DNA of 64,000 bases. Origin: Nematostella vectensis. Taxonomy: Eukaryota > Cnidaria > Anthozoa > Actiniaria > Edwardsiidae. The translations under genes and the position numbers were made by a program. Of this stretch, positions 46,475 through 56,900 are shown piece after piece. Under the pieces are notes generated by a model that was not told the DNA's origin, made no database searches, and saw only the letters and a program-made list of their open reading frames with translations. Numbering within the stretch: the first letter of the stretch is position 1; every line of letters starts with the position of its first letter. The DNA is taken from contig NC_064034.1 of assembly GCF_932526225.1 (NCBI RefSeq), forward strand, positions 21,789,747 through 21,853,746, in the 5' to 3' direction.

Positions 46475-47504
46475 CGTAAAAACTATCCTTCATTACTCGC
46501 ACGAATTCTGGCTCTTCCTTGGCAAAACTTTCTAAATGATAACGCAAAGTGGCATTCAACAGAAAAGGCGAACAATTTACTCCAAAAACAACTCTTCAAA
46601 ATCGGTAAATTATTGGCGCGGCATCTTTTGCCTCAACGTCATTTACCCAAAGAAATCTCAAACAATCTCTGTCGGCTTCATCTACTTCGATATTGAGAAA
46701 CGCCTTTTCAATGTCGCCGACAAGCGCGATCTTTCCTTGGCGAAAACGGATTAGAATTTCATATAATAGCGGAGTCAAAGCAGGTCCTACGTGCAAACAG
46801 TCGTTTAAACAAACGCCTCTCTTTCGCTCTTTCGATGACGCGTCATACACAATTCTCACTTTAGTAGTTTTTGCTTCCTTGCGAACTACAGCATGATGCG
46901 GCAAATAATGGACCTTATTCGCGCTCTCGAGCTCGTAAACTCTCTCTATTATTCCTGACTCGACTTGTTGCTTTATGATCGCATCATATTCGGCACGAAT
47001 ATCTGGCTCCTTTTGAAGCCTGGCCAATTGACCTCTTAATCGCGTGAAACTATTACCGTAATTACTCGGTAAACACTCTATGCCTTCCTTCCAAGGCAAT
47101 TTTACTCGATACCGCTCACCCGTAAAAACAATTCCGTCTTTCAATGATTCGTGAACTTCATTCTCTTCGTGAACTTCATTCTCTTCTACCCAAAGTCTCG
47201 TAGTCCCACAATTTTACAACCTCACTTTCAACATTCGAACTCGACAAATCACGACCGATCAAATTAACATTGCTGACACCTCCTTCATCTCCTTGCAGGG
47301 GACCCGACAAAACCCAGCCCAGTGTTGTCTGAAAGCAACCGGCTCGTCCCTTGCCCCTCGAATGGTTCTGCCGTTCTGAAATTGCCACAAACTATCACTC
47401 CCCACGAGAATTTCGATTTCAAGGACTTCGTCCTTTCTATTCACATCCGAAAACCACAAATTTTGGAGATGTGCGTATTCAAGCTTTCTTTGTTTGACAT
47501 GCAC
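46475..47504 (-). pseudogene. BEL/Pao protease end and reverse transcriptase, catalytic motif deleted
   Basis: LVGSDSLWQFQNGRTIRGAR and QTTLGWVLSG belong to the protease-to-RT link. RT: SGIIERVYELESANKVHYLP, KVRIVYDASSKERKRGVCLN, GDIEKAFLNIEVDEADRDCL. In the following frame NCSPFLLNATLRYHLE leads to DSFYV, after which the expected Asp-Asp pair is missing: a short deletion just before GTGACAGGC (about 46473-46480) removes the YxDD aspartates and shifts the frame. Reverse transcription from this copy is impossible. Confidence 0.8.
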
Positions 47505-47599
47505 GTTTCTAATTTGCGTGATACTGGGAACTTCATACGCTTCTATCTTGACACTTTCGCCACCTCTTATGGGATGGATTTTGTTCCGGAAGTTGAGCT

Positions 47600-48285
47600 C
47601 CTGAAGTAATTACATAGTCACTTACGTAGTTGTAGTTAATTATTCATTGATTGTAATTGATTGTTATTTGATACTCATGGTATATAAGAACGGACATGCG
47701 TTAGATCGGGGAGGTTTTTGTGAAAGAGATTGTTAAGAGAGATTGCTACGAGATTGTTACCGAATATCGAAGAGATTGTGATGAATAAAGAAGAGAAAAC
47801 GGAGATCGTTCCCAGAGTGTCGTTTGGATAGATACATTTCGAACACGTGGTCCTTCGAGCCGGATTTGTGATCGAGAGCGGTTCAAGAGTTGAGATCGAG
47901 AAGTTTCAAGCGTGCTGATCGCCATGGCGGAACTCGCAAAAAAGAAGAAAGTCCGGGGAGCTCACAGAGGTGCAGCGACGAGACTAATACAGAAGGCACA
48001 TGCCCTTTTAGATGGAGAAAAATCAGACGCCGAAGATGATTTAAGACAGATTTGCGGTAGTGCAAAGGAGAAGATCGCCACGCTGCGCGCGTTGGACGAC
48101 GAGATTTTAGAACTCATTTAGAAAAATTCCTCGATAAAGGAGATGAGATGCGGGGGAAACTCCACAAGATAGTATTCAAGATAGAAGAACTGTTATCTCA
48201 GAAAACGATGAATACTAGTGCCCGAGGCTTAGTTACTTCAGGCGCCTCGAGCGAACACGAAAACAACCCCAAGGTGACCTATGTC
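47600..48285 (+). mobile_element. Plus-strand BEL/Pao 5' fragment nested in the first BEL
   Basis: Holds LTR-like sequence with TATATAAG (47670s), a primer-binding region TGGTCCTTCGAGCCGGAT (47850s) like that of the host element (TTGGTCCGATCGAGCCGGAT), and a gag start. It breaks off where the minus-strand gag resumes near 48290. It separates gag from protease of the resident element. Exact ends and TSD were not fixed. Confidence 0.7.
47924..48121 (+). pseudogene. Gag N-terminus of the nested BEL
   Basis: Starts MAELAKKKKVRGAHRGAATR and reads as a Lys-rich helical region to DDEILELI, then a stop. The next frame continues EKFLDKGDEMRGKLHK, so a frameshift has occurred. It parallels the resident gag start (MATIASKRKTRAGHRAFVTR). 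Confidence 0.65.
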
Positions 48286-48289
48286 CCTT

Positions 48290-49284
48290 TTTTAGGCAAA
48301 TAAAACATCTTCCAAACTTACGCAATATATTTATTCTATCCTTAGGCAGCTTTACTTTGGAGTATTCGTCCTCTTGGTGTTCCCCGAGGCAGAAGGCGCA
48401 TCGTTTTCTGGTCCCTGCCGTCGTCAAGGCGCTCGCTGAGTTTGGGCCTTGCTTCCCTCGGTTCTGCTCTTGGGGTGCGGGTCTCTCGTCTGGCTGGCAT
48501 TTCCTCTGGGATTTTTTCTAACAAAGCCGGCATTAGTATGCTTTCATACTGGGCCGCCTCCACTCCCAGCGCCTGCAGCCCTCGGTGCTTGGTCTCCACC
48601 GCGTCCTAAAATCGGCGAAGACCAGCCGCGTCTTTCTCGCTCGTGACTCGCCGCACCTTCATCATCTCATTTATGTGTGCCCTCTTTATCTTTTCTGTTT
48701 GGCCGTAACGCCTCTTCAGGAGATCGATAGCCGGCTGGTAATTTGCCGCCGTCAGGGCGAATCCTGCCACCGCTCCCCGCGCCGGTCCCACGAGCAGACT
48801 TCTCAAATAATTGAACTTATCGACGGTGGCCAGGGGAGGATTGGAATGGATACTACTCTCGAATCCATCCCAAAACTCCTGCCACTCACCGACACTCCCA
48901 GCAAAGTTCTTTAGCCTCCGCTTAGGCAATCGGGCTCTTGTCTCTTGGTCTTGCGCACTGCTCGCGGCGGCTTCACTCTCAATCTCACTTGCTACGCTGT
49001 TTCGGCGGCTCGTCTCTTCGGCTGCCTCGAGCGCCAATATCTTTTCTCTTATGGTCGTTTCTATCTTTCCTGCGTTCACCGTCTCTTCTTCTACATCTTC
49101 TTCGGTGAATACGTCATCTCTGGACATCAACTCAAGCACTTAATCGTCGAGGGTCTTGAGGATCTGTAGCCGGTCTCTCAGTACTTCGACCGCACTCTTT
49201 TCCTCGCACCCCTCAGCCATAAACCTCGTCACGAAGGCTCTGTGTCCCGCTCTGGTTTTCCTCTTTGATGCTATAGTCGCCATT
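48290..49284 (-). pseudogene. BEL/Pao gag, broken
   Basis: Starts MATIASKRKTRAGHRAFVTR right after the primer-binding site, ends early at a TAA near 49140, and continues in a new frame as the DUF1759-type gag core: LPKRRLKNFAGSVGEWQEFW, FESSIHSNPPLATVDKFNYL, RSLLVGPARGAVAGF. After another shift, KAGTRKRCAFCLGEHQEDEY-like Cys motifs (48.2-48.4 kb) represent the zinc knuckles. Confidence 0.75.
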
Positions 49285-49310
49285 CTCCTATCCGGCTCGA
49301 TCGGACCAAA

Positions 49311-49724
49311 TGTCGTGGAAATTCGTTTCCCCGTGCAACCATTTTCCTTCGATACCTTTTTGCGTTTGCGTTTACTAGCACTTCATGCTACGTACAATTA
49401 ATACAAGTCTCAACGATCAACGTTTTACAATAAATTCAATCAACCCAATCCAATACGATCAACAACTAAACTATACAATGTTCTCCCTATTTATACCCCA
49501 GTTTTACACCCTTACAAACAATGGACAATACAGCGCTTTCTTTCATCTACCCACAACCGGATATTTACTGAATAGTTTACATTTCTTTCTTACTACGATT
49601 CATCGTGCTATTCACGTTCACAAGATTAAATCACTACTTAATTTCCTGATAAGATAGGACAATAACACCTAACGTAATTTCCTTCTCGCGTCACGTAAAA
49701 CTAATAAACTTTTAATCCCCGACA
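49311..49724 (-). repeat. BEL/Pao 5' LTR
   Basis: 414 bp, TGTCGTGG…CCCCGACA on the plus strand (element sense is the inverse). Primer-binding region adjoins its inner edge. The GACGT duplication follows immediately outside. Confidence 0.92.
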
Positions 49725-49954
49725 GACGTTATAATGACGTCATATTGTGTTGCTATGGCAACACAATATATCATTTTGTTCCTCTCCCAATGGTTCAAAG
49801 GTTACGGTTGAGCCCCACCCCCCCCCCCCCCCCCCCCCGGTCAGAGGAAGCCACAAAAAGCCCGGTCTGAATAGGGTTGAATACTGGGATATTGAAGTCA
49901 ATAGACAAGACCATATGATGCATTAGCTTAACGTGGAGTAATAAAAAAAACTTT

Positions 49955-50845
49955 GTTTGGAATCGAAAGAGTGTGCATCGTCGTTGCCAACTCGCTGGCT
50001 TTGGTGATTTTTCTTGGAAAGAAGTTGCGTCTCAAGAAGTCCAAGTATCTTCTCGTCAACATGACAGTGGCTGATCTTCTGGTAGGGCTTTGGGAACTGG
50101 TGTAAATGGAAGTAGATCCCGACATACAGCAGAATATATCATGGGAAATGCTGCTGTTAGCTTCGGTGTTTAACCTATTTGTAATCCATTCTATGATGTC
50201 TTTAAGCGTTAAAGCGTTAGAACGAGCTTTTAGCATCTCCGTTTCGTCACATACAGACCGAAACGAAATGCTACTTTATATCCATCGCCGCGATTTGGTC
50301 TATATCAATAACCCTTTCTGCGCCATGTAATGTTTCCATTTATGACTCATTTTAAGAGACTTGTCGTTGTTCTTTTTATTTTTTTTTCACTTGAGATCGG
50401 ATTGATCATCATCTCTTACCTAGCAATCTGGATCAAAAGAGTATTCTTCAATCCAATGAGCAATGAAAGCAACAATCGAAAAGAGAACAAAAAGTTATCG
50501 ACAACGCTGTATTTTACAATCGCGACGTATCTCTTAACGTGGTTGCACAACAATATTTGGAACTTATTTTTTTTTTTTTTTTTTGCAAAGCCTGATAATG
50601 TTTGCGAAACAAGTGTCAGTACACATTCTATTGTATTGTTCAAAATTTCTCTCAAACAGTAATTCATTTTTAAACGTTGTTGTAGTTTATTCTGTAAGGA
50701 TGCCAGAGTTAGAAAAGCGCTGATGGAGTTATGTGGTCGGAATGAACCACTCACCGGGCGACAAGTACAAGCAGAAGGAGAAGCGGCTGTCATACCACAG
50801 ACAACACTCTGCTATGTCAATAAAGAAGAAGTGACCAAGGGGTGA
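49955..50845 (+). pseudogene. GPCR pseudogene related to the gene at 52.2 kb
   Basis: Starts inside TM1 with VVANSLALVIFLGKKLRLKK-like sequence, then MTVADLLVGLWELV and a stop. Further pieces include LSVKALERAFSISVS (the TM3 end), a TM5 region close to LEIGLIIISYLAIWIKRVF, and RMPELEKRA-like helix 8. At least four stops/frameshifts and a T-run (50565-50585). The segments align in order with the intact receptor at 52210-53247. Confidence 0.85.
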
Positions 50846-51930
50846 AATGACACCATAGCGAGACATTTAGGCTGAATAAAGTTCAACGAATCTGAGTTAG
50901 CGTAGTTTGTCACCACGAGTTGCAGACCAATCGAGCGCCAAAAATAACAAGTCATTCAGGAGCTACAGCCCACTAAAGCTGAATAAACATAATCAAATTT
51001 CGATTTTATGATTGGAGGCCCCTAAAGAAATAATTGATTATATATACATATATATTTTTTCCTCTCCCAAATTTCTCACTCAGAGATCACTAATGATGGT
51101 TGTGATATGTCTGCAAAATAACAAGCTTATTTATATCATACTCGCCGTGGCGTTTTCACTTGTTTCTGTGTCCCGCTTGAATTACTTTACTATATAAATA
51201 TTAATTACTATGTTTTATCGTAATAAAACCATATCCTGGCGCTTATCATTTGATCAATGTACACAAGCAATATTAAAAAAAAACAATTAGTTCTGACATT
51301 TCCTTTAATTAAAGAAACACATCCCCCAAAGTCTATTTGTGCACTTTCTAGGGCTCGGGTTATAGTAGTCATGTTGTCATACTCTGTAAGCTGACGAATG
51401 GCATTTAGTCGGGGCATACTGTTGAATAATTCCCGTGGATATATGGTTAGGGAATTGTGTGGTAGTGTTCGTTAGTCCCTAAGGAATCAAATACTACTTA
51501 ATGTCGACAATTCTGAAAAGCTTTTTCTGGGTTGGGGGGGGGGGGGGGGCTGCATAAGGGGGCTCAAAATGGTTCCCTTGATCCAGGCTAAAAAAACGAC
51601 GCTAAAAACAGAAAATTAAGGATACCTTAATTTGCTTTTTCAACAAATCTTTAATTGGTCGCCTTTTGGGTGAAGGGTCGCCATTTTTTTTGTCTTTGAA
51701 TTAGGGAGGGTCCCCATGCACCCGATAAATAATTACTTCTCCCTTACTTCGCATCTATCGCGGCATCGTGGGCCGTGTCGAGGAAGAGACTAGAGAGTCT
51801 CACTTTTATGTCACTAGTCACTTGGATGCTGAACGGAATTATTAATGTCTTGTTTAATATCCGTGATGGATATGTGTAAATAGAGATCGGAATACACTTT
51901 CGTACGTTTTATTGCGAAGTAACTTGTTTA
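50846..51930. other. No gene recognised
   Basis: Intergenic within the receptor cluster; G-run at 51533-51548. Confidence 0.5.
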
Positions 51931-52020
51931 TCTTTAAGGTCATAGTTTTTTCCCTGAGAATGCCTGAATTCAAAAGAGCGCCAAAAGATCTTAATTGCTA
52001 TTTTGAAATAAGCGAAATGA
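51931..52020 (+). pseudogene. GPCR C-terminal relic
   Basis: VIVFSLRMPEFKRAPKDL-like reading matches the TM7/helix-8 end (VVVYSLRMPEFRKALREL) of the next gene. Only this tail survives, indicating a third family copy in the cluster. Confidence 0.65.
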
Positions 52021-52209
52021 AATGAGAAATACAAAGCCCCCGCAGAATACACCCAGATAGCACATCTTTGTGATTTCTTAGAGACCACTTTCGCACGCTA
52101 ATGAAGAACCAAAGGCGGAGCAGTAACAAAATAAAGTTTATATTAGTTTCTAGGATTTGATTGGCGGCTGACACGCATAGTTTTTGGTTTTCGACAGTAC
52201 TGTAAAACT

Positions 52210-53247
52210 GTGCAGGTGTCACTACACACAGCATCAGTAGAATCCGTATTCCACACAACTTCACAAATCATGAATAACACGACCCATTGTCTAACAGGCA
52301 GTGAAACACTGAATACAGTGTTTCAAGCAATATATGGACTAGAGTGTTCGGTAATCGTCGTTGCCAACTCGCTGGCTTTGGTGATTTTTCTTGGAAAGAA
52401 GTTGCGACTCAAGAAGTCCAAGTATCTTCTCGTCAACCTGACAGTGGCTGACCTTCTGACAGGTCTTGTGGGACTTGGATACACGAAAGTGCGGCAAGAA
52501 ACTTTTAATTCTCTGGTACAACCTGGTCAAATTCAAAATGTGGAAATACACCCACTTCTTTCAGTACATCTTTTGTTTGCATCCCAATCTATGTTGTCCT
52601 TGAGTACTATTGCGATGGAAAGAGCGTTTGCAATCCTAAGTCCGTTTCGACACAGACAGACCGAAAAGAAGCACTACTTTACAGTTATCCTGTCCGCGTG
52701 GCTTATCTCAATGATCTTGTCTGGGTTAACGATGTTATTTTATTTGACATCGAATCAAAAACCCACACTTATTTTGAATGTGGTTGCTATTTTACTAGAG
52801 ATCGGATTGATAATCATCTCGTACTTCGCAATCTGGATCAAAAGGGTCTTCTGCAAAACAATGAACTCAAGCGAGAATCAATTCGAGAATAAAAAACTGT
52901 CGATTACTCTATTTATTCTCATCGCGACTTCGCTAGTTACATGGATGCCGTCAACGATTTTTAAAACAACTCTTCACCGTGATGTGTGCATTAAAAATAA
53001 GTCAATACATGTAATATCACTCTCTTTAGACATTCTTTTACTAAGTAACTCATTTCTAAACGTCGTAGTTTACTCTCTGAGGATGCCTGAATTCAGAAAA
53101 GCATTAAGAGAGTTATTTTGTCGGAATAAGCCCAACGAGTTTAGGAGCTCCAAGCATCAAAAAGAACATGGTCAAGAACCAAAACCAGCGGTCATAGCCT
53201 TTAAAACATGCGCGTATGTCAATGAAGAAGTCGAAGCCCAGAATTAA
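52210..53247 (+). CDS. Rhodopsin-class GPCR, single exon
   Basis: 345 codons, seven hydrophobic segments: TM1 VVANSLALVIFLG (Asn present), TM2 LLVNLTVADLLTGL (Asp present), TM3 ending AMERAF in place of DRY, TM5 LLEIGLIIISYFAIWIKRVF, TM6 TSLVTWMPSTIF (W-x-P retained without the Cys), TM7 SNSFLNVVVYSLRMPEF (NxxxY with altered NPxxY), and a Lys/Glu-rich tail. A second Met at 52270 (MNNTTHC, with glycosylation sites) is the more likely start because it gives a typical short extracellular N-terminus. Similar cnidarian receptors are adenosine/melatonin-like orphans; the ligand is unknown. Confidence 0.9.
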   Translation: MQVSLHTASVESVFHTTSQIMNNTTHCLTGSETLNTVFQAIYGLECSVIVVANSLALVIFLGKKLRLKKSKYLLVNLTVADLLTGLVGLGYTKVRQETFNSLVQPGQIQNVEIHPLLSVHLLFASQSMLSLSTIAMERAFAILSPFRHRQTEKKHYFTVILSAWLISMILSGLTMLFYLTSNQKPTLILNVVAILLEIGLIIISYFAIWIKRVFCKTMNSSENQFENKKLSITLFILIATSLVTWMPSTIFKTTLHRDVCIKNKSIHVISLSLDILLLSNSFLNVVVYSLRMPEFRKALRELFCRNKPNEFRSSKHQKEHGQEPKPAVIAFKTCAYVNEEVEAQN

Positions 53248-53891
53248 AAAGTACAATCAATATTTGTTAGAGGTCGTAATCAATAAGAACTCATTATTCA
53301 GAAAAGTAGTAAATCTAATAAACTACACAACAAAATAAATAAAAGGTGATTGATGAGAGTAAGACAAAAAAGTAATTTAAAATCTAATCAATACACTTAA
53401 CAGAGAGAGAAACCAATAAAATCAGTTAATCAGACAGACCTTACAGGTCTTCATATGAAAATAGCATCTCCCAAATAAATGCCAACAACTATTGATAAAC
53501 GTGCTTAGCTTTGTTATCACAGTTTTACTAGAGTTAAACAAACTGTATTAATGAATCTAACGCACTTTTTATAAACAAGAAAGATTCCACGTACTTCGTA
53601 AAAAGACAGCTAACACACATTGAAATAGAAAAAATACTAAATGCACCCTTGTGATAGGAAATGTGACGCACTTTGTAGAGAAAACGGCTGACAATCTTTG
53701 TTTTTTTTCTTTGAATTAGGGGAGGGTCCAAAGCCCGCCAATCGACGGACAGGATTTTGGGCGTAAAGACGACAGCGACTCACACTTATTTATGCAAATC
53801 TAGAACGAGCAACTCATGAATAATTTAAAATTACCATTCTATTCACACTTTTAAGTAAGCCTAGCCGTGTTTATGTCATGTATTATGCAAC
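53248..53891. other. No gene recognised
   Basis: Separates the plus-strand receptor from the last ADAM exon found. No further Cys-rich exon was seen here. Confidence 0.5.
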
Positions 53892-53967
53892 CTTGTTAGA
53901 CCCGCAAGTCGTCCCGTCTCGCACCATGCCCAGACCGACGTTGTCAGCAGATTTTAATTTCGCCACG
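53892..53967 (-). CDS. ADAM cysteine-rich exon 4
   Basis: Acceptor ATTCTTTTGCAG, donor AAG/GTTGCA (weak). Reads GLGMVRDGTTCGSNK, the conserved 'DGT.CG..K.C' motif near the end of ADAM cysteine-rich domains. The phase joins exon 3 as Ser. Confidence 0.8.
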
Positions 53968-56900
53968 CTGCAAAAGAATATAGAAACACCGTAACCTTTA
54001 GTCTGTTGTCAAGTATATATTGCGGTTGGTTTGGCTACAGCCTCTTTGATCTTTAATTGCTGACGGGACGCTGGCCAGACGTTGGTCCAGCAATGCTGGC
54101 TCAGTTTGAACACCGTCTTGGGAGGTGCTGGCTGGTGCTGGCAGGAGCTTGCGAGTGTTGGCGAAATTTTGATTTCTATTTTTAGTAGAAGTAGAAGTGA
54201 TGCGCCAGAAAATGGAAGCTGATTGGATCTTAAGAAAGGCTGTTCGTTATTTTAATCACACATTCGTTTGAAATCAAGGTACAACTCCATACTTCTCTTA
54301 CCTGCACTTTACGCCTTTTCCTATTGATTTTCTGAGGTAACAGCTGCCAAAGTCAATAACTGCGGGCTTATAATTCACAGTGTCCAGACATTGAAGCTGG
54401 CCACACAACACGTCACTAAAAGGTCAAAAAAGCTAGCCACTCGCGTTTTATCACTGATCTAATCTCAAAAATTAAAAATAACGTAATGCTATATTACGTC
54501 CTCACCTTTGAGCACATGGTGTAGATGTCGATGGGTCGCAAGAGCCATATTCCCTGCCCTACCTTTGCGCACATGGTATAGAAGTCGATGGGTCACACAT
54601 GCCATATCCTCTGTTCTACCTTTGCGCACATGGTGTAGATGTCGATGGGTCACACGTGCCATATTTCCGCCCTTTCTTATTGTACTTTTCGTAACAGGCT
54701 TTGTCTGCAGAGCGAGCAGCTAAAGCACAAGAACAGGAATAAAAACTCACAAAAAATGAATGCGTATTACTAAAGGCGCTTACCCAGGATTGGCTGAGGA
54801 GGGGGAGGAGGGAGGTTCGCAGTCATAGGATCTTATGGAAAAATCCTGGTATTTGAAGATTCCTTAATAAGATATGACCCAGATTTTGCGCACCCTGCGC
54901 ACCCTGCGCACCCCCCTGTGTACGCGCCTGGCTTAGATGTGTATCACTTCTTGTATGCCTCTTATTCGACCAATACGCAAATCGTAAGCAGGAATTGTGA
55001 ATTTGTTCTTGGGCATATGTATTAAACAAAAAAAATAACCTTACCTGATCCCCAGAGATCCGTGCATTGCGTGTTCAAGGTATCGGTACATCTTCCTATG
55101 TAGCAATGCGACTGTCAAGAAAATGGTATAGGAATCCAACAGAACAGAACAGAACAAAACAGTTTTTTTTATTTTCTTTTACAAATAATATTTTACATAA
55201 ACACACTGTCGGCAAATAGCTTAGCTAGTCTAGGCCGACAGTGTGAAGGACGTTAGATTTCATAAATAGTAAAAAGAACTATAGTATACATAATAAGTAT
55301 TAAATTATAGACATTTTTTGTTTGCATATTAAGAAAAGTAGGAAAAGAGTAAAGAAGAAAAATTGGGAGGATTATTGTTGAATATTGAGTATCGTATATA
55401 TGTCAGCATAACTGTCCTCAGTCTCAAGCATTTGAAAAAGCATTGATTGGACTTCTTTTTTAAATTCATATTTTGGCGATTTCCTGATGTTGGTGTTCAG
55501 GCTATTCCAAACTTGAGCTCCAATTCTTGAGAAAAAGTATTTTTGTTGGTTAAGTCTCGATTGTTTGATATAAAAATTACCGACCGACGAACCACGGGTG
55601 TTGTATTGGTTAATTTCATGAAGACGTGTGAAAAGATTAAGAATGTTAGGCGGAGCAGCATTATTATAGACATCAAACATTAGAGAAGCTAAAGATTTGT
55701 AGTAAAGCATACTAACTGGCAGGATATTAGATTGAATGAAATATGGTACAGCATGAGAACGAAAGGGAGCGAAATTCATGAGGCGAACTGCCTTTTTTTG
55801 TAGAACAAGAATTTTGTCTAAATGTGAACGTGCAGCCTGGCCCCAGGCTACAAGACCATATGTAATCAAAGGTTGAATTAAAGATCTATATATATTTGAT
55901 AAAGTTGAAAATGGGGTGAAATGTCTTAGGTTGGATATAATCCCGATGTTTCTACTGATCCAATGCATACGCGAGGTTAAAAATTACAGTGGCATCTTTG
56001 CTACCCTCGTTACAGAGACATAAAAAGCTCATCTCATGGAGAAATGTAGAATTTAGTTTCGCCTGCTCATCCTGTTCGATGTACGCCTTCCAAGACTCTC
56101 CGTCTGTACTGTAATAGAGGTAGTAGCCGCTCACAAAGTCCCAGTCTGGTGCACTGAGAGCAACACTCGATATTGTCATCACCTTTTGTTGACATTCGAA
56201 ATGCAAATCACAAAATTAAACAGCAAGAACACTAATTACTTGCATTAGTGTCATTGGATTGAAAAAATGTTTCTAGATAAATTTAGTGATCTGTTACTAG
56301 AGCTAATGCCTATTTGAGCTAAATAGGCCATTCCAGCTATATGTTTGCGCCCGCATAACCATAGAAACCTACCTCAACTCCCAGAATGCAGCGCGCGCTT
56401 TTTTAAGCTTACATAAAAAAAGCGCGCGCTGCATGCCGGTAGTTAAGGTTGGTTCCCATGGTGAGTGTGCATAGAGTGTATGCATATATTATATAGAGTG
56501 CTTGGCTATGGCACCTACCCGCCCAGATTTCACCGTAAAGTAACATAGTGTATGCATATATTATATAGAGTGCTTGGCTATGGCATCTACCCGTCCAGAT
56601 TTCACCGTAAAGGAACATAGAGTATATGCATATATTATATAGAGTGCTTGGCTATGGCACCTTCCCGTCCAGATTTCACCGTAAAGGAACATAGAGTATA
56701 TGCATATATTATATAGAGTGCTTGGCTATGGCATCTACCCGTCCAGATTTCACCGTAAAGGAACATAGAGTATATGCATATATTATATAGAGTGCTTGGC
56801 TATGGCACCTTCCCGTCCAGATTTCACCGTAAAGGAACATAGAGTATATGAATATATTATATAGAGTGCTTGGCTATGGCATCTACCCGTCCAGATTTCA

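Larger units (their letters stand above)
35717..49724 (-). mobile_element. BEL/Pao LTR retrotransposon with two nested insertions
   Basis: LTRs 49311-49724 (5') and 35717-36124 (3') share TGTCG…CGACA ends and are nearly identical. GACGT flanks the whole unit on both sides (35712-35716 and 49725-49729), proving one 14 kb insertion. Inside on the minus strand: primer-binding region, gag, protease, RT, RNase H, integrase, and a G-rich polypurine tract (AAGGGGGGAG) just before the 3' LTR. It is interrupted by a plus-strand BEL fragment (about 47.6-48.3 kb) and by a 7595 bp DNA transposon (36149-43743). Multiple frame breaks make it non-functional. Confidence 0.92.

Noticed and set aside
56409..56618. 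69-codon frame with repeated GEIWTGRCHSQALYIIYAYT
   Set aside because: Off-frame translation of the 74 bp minisatellite; the biologically meaningful frame is the disintegrin one (FTVKSGR).
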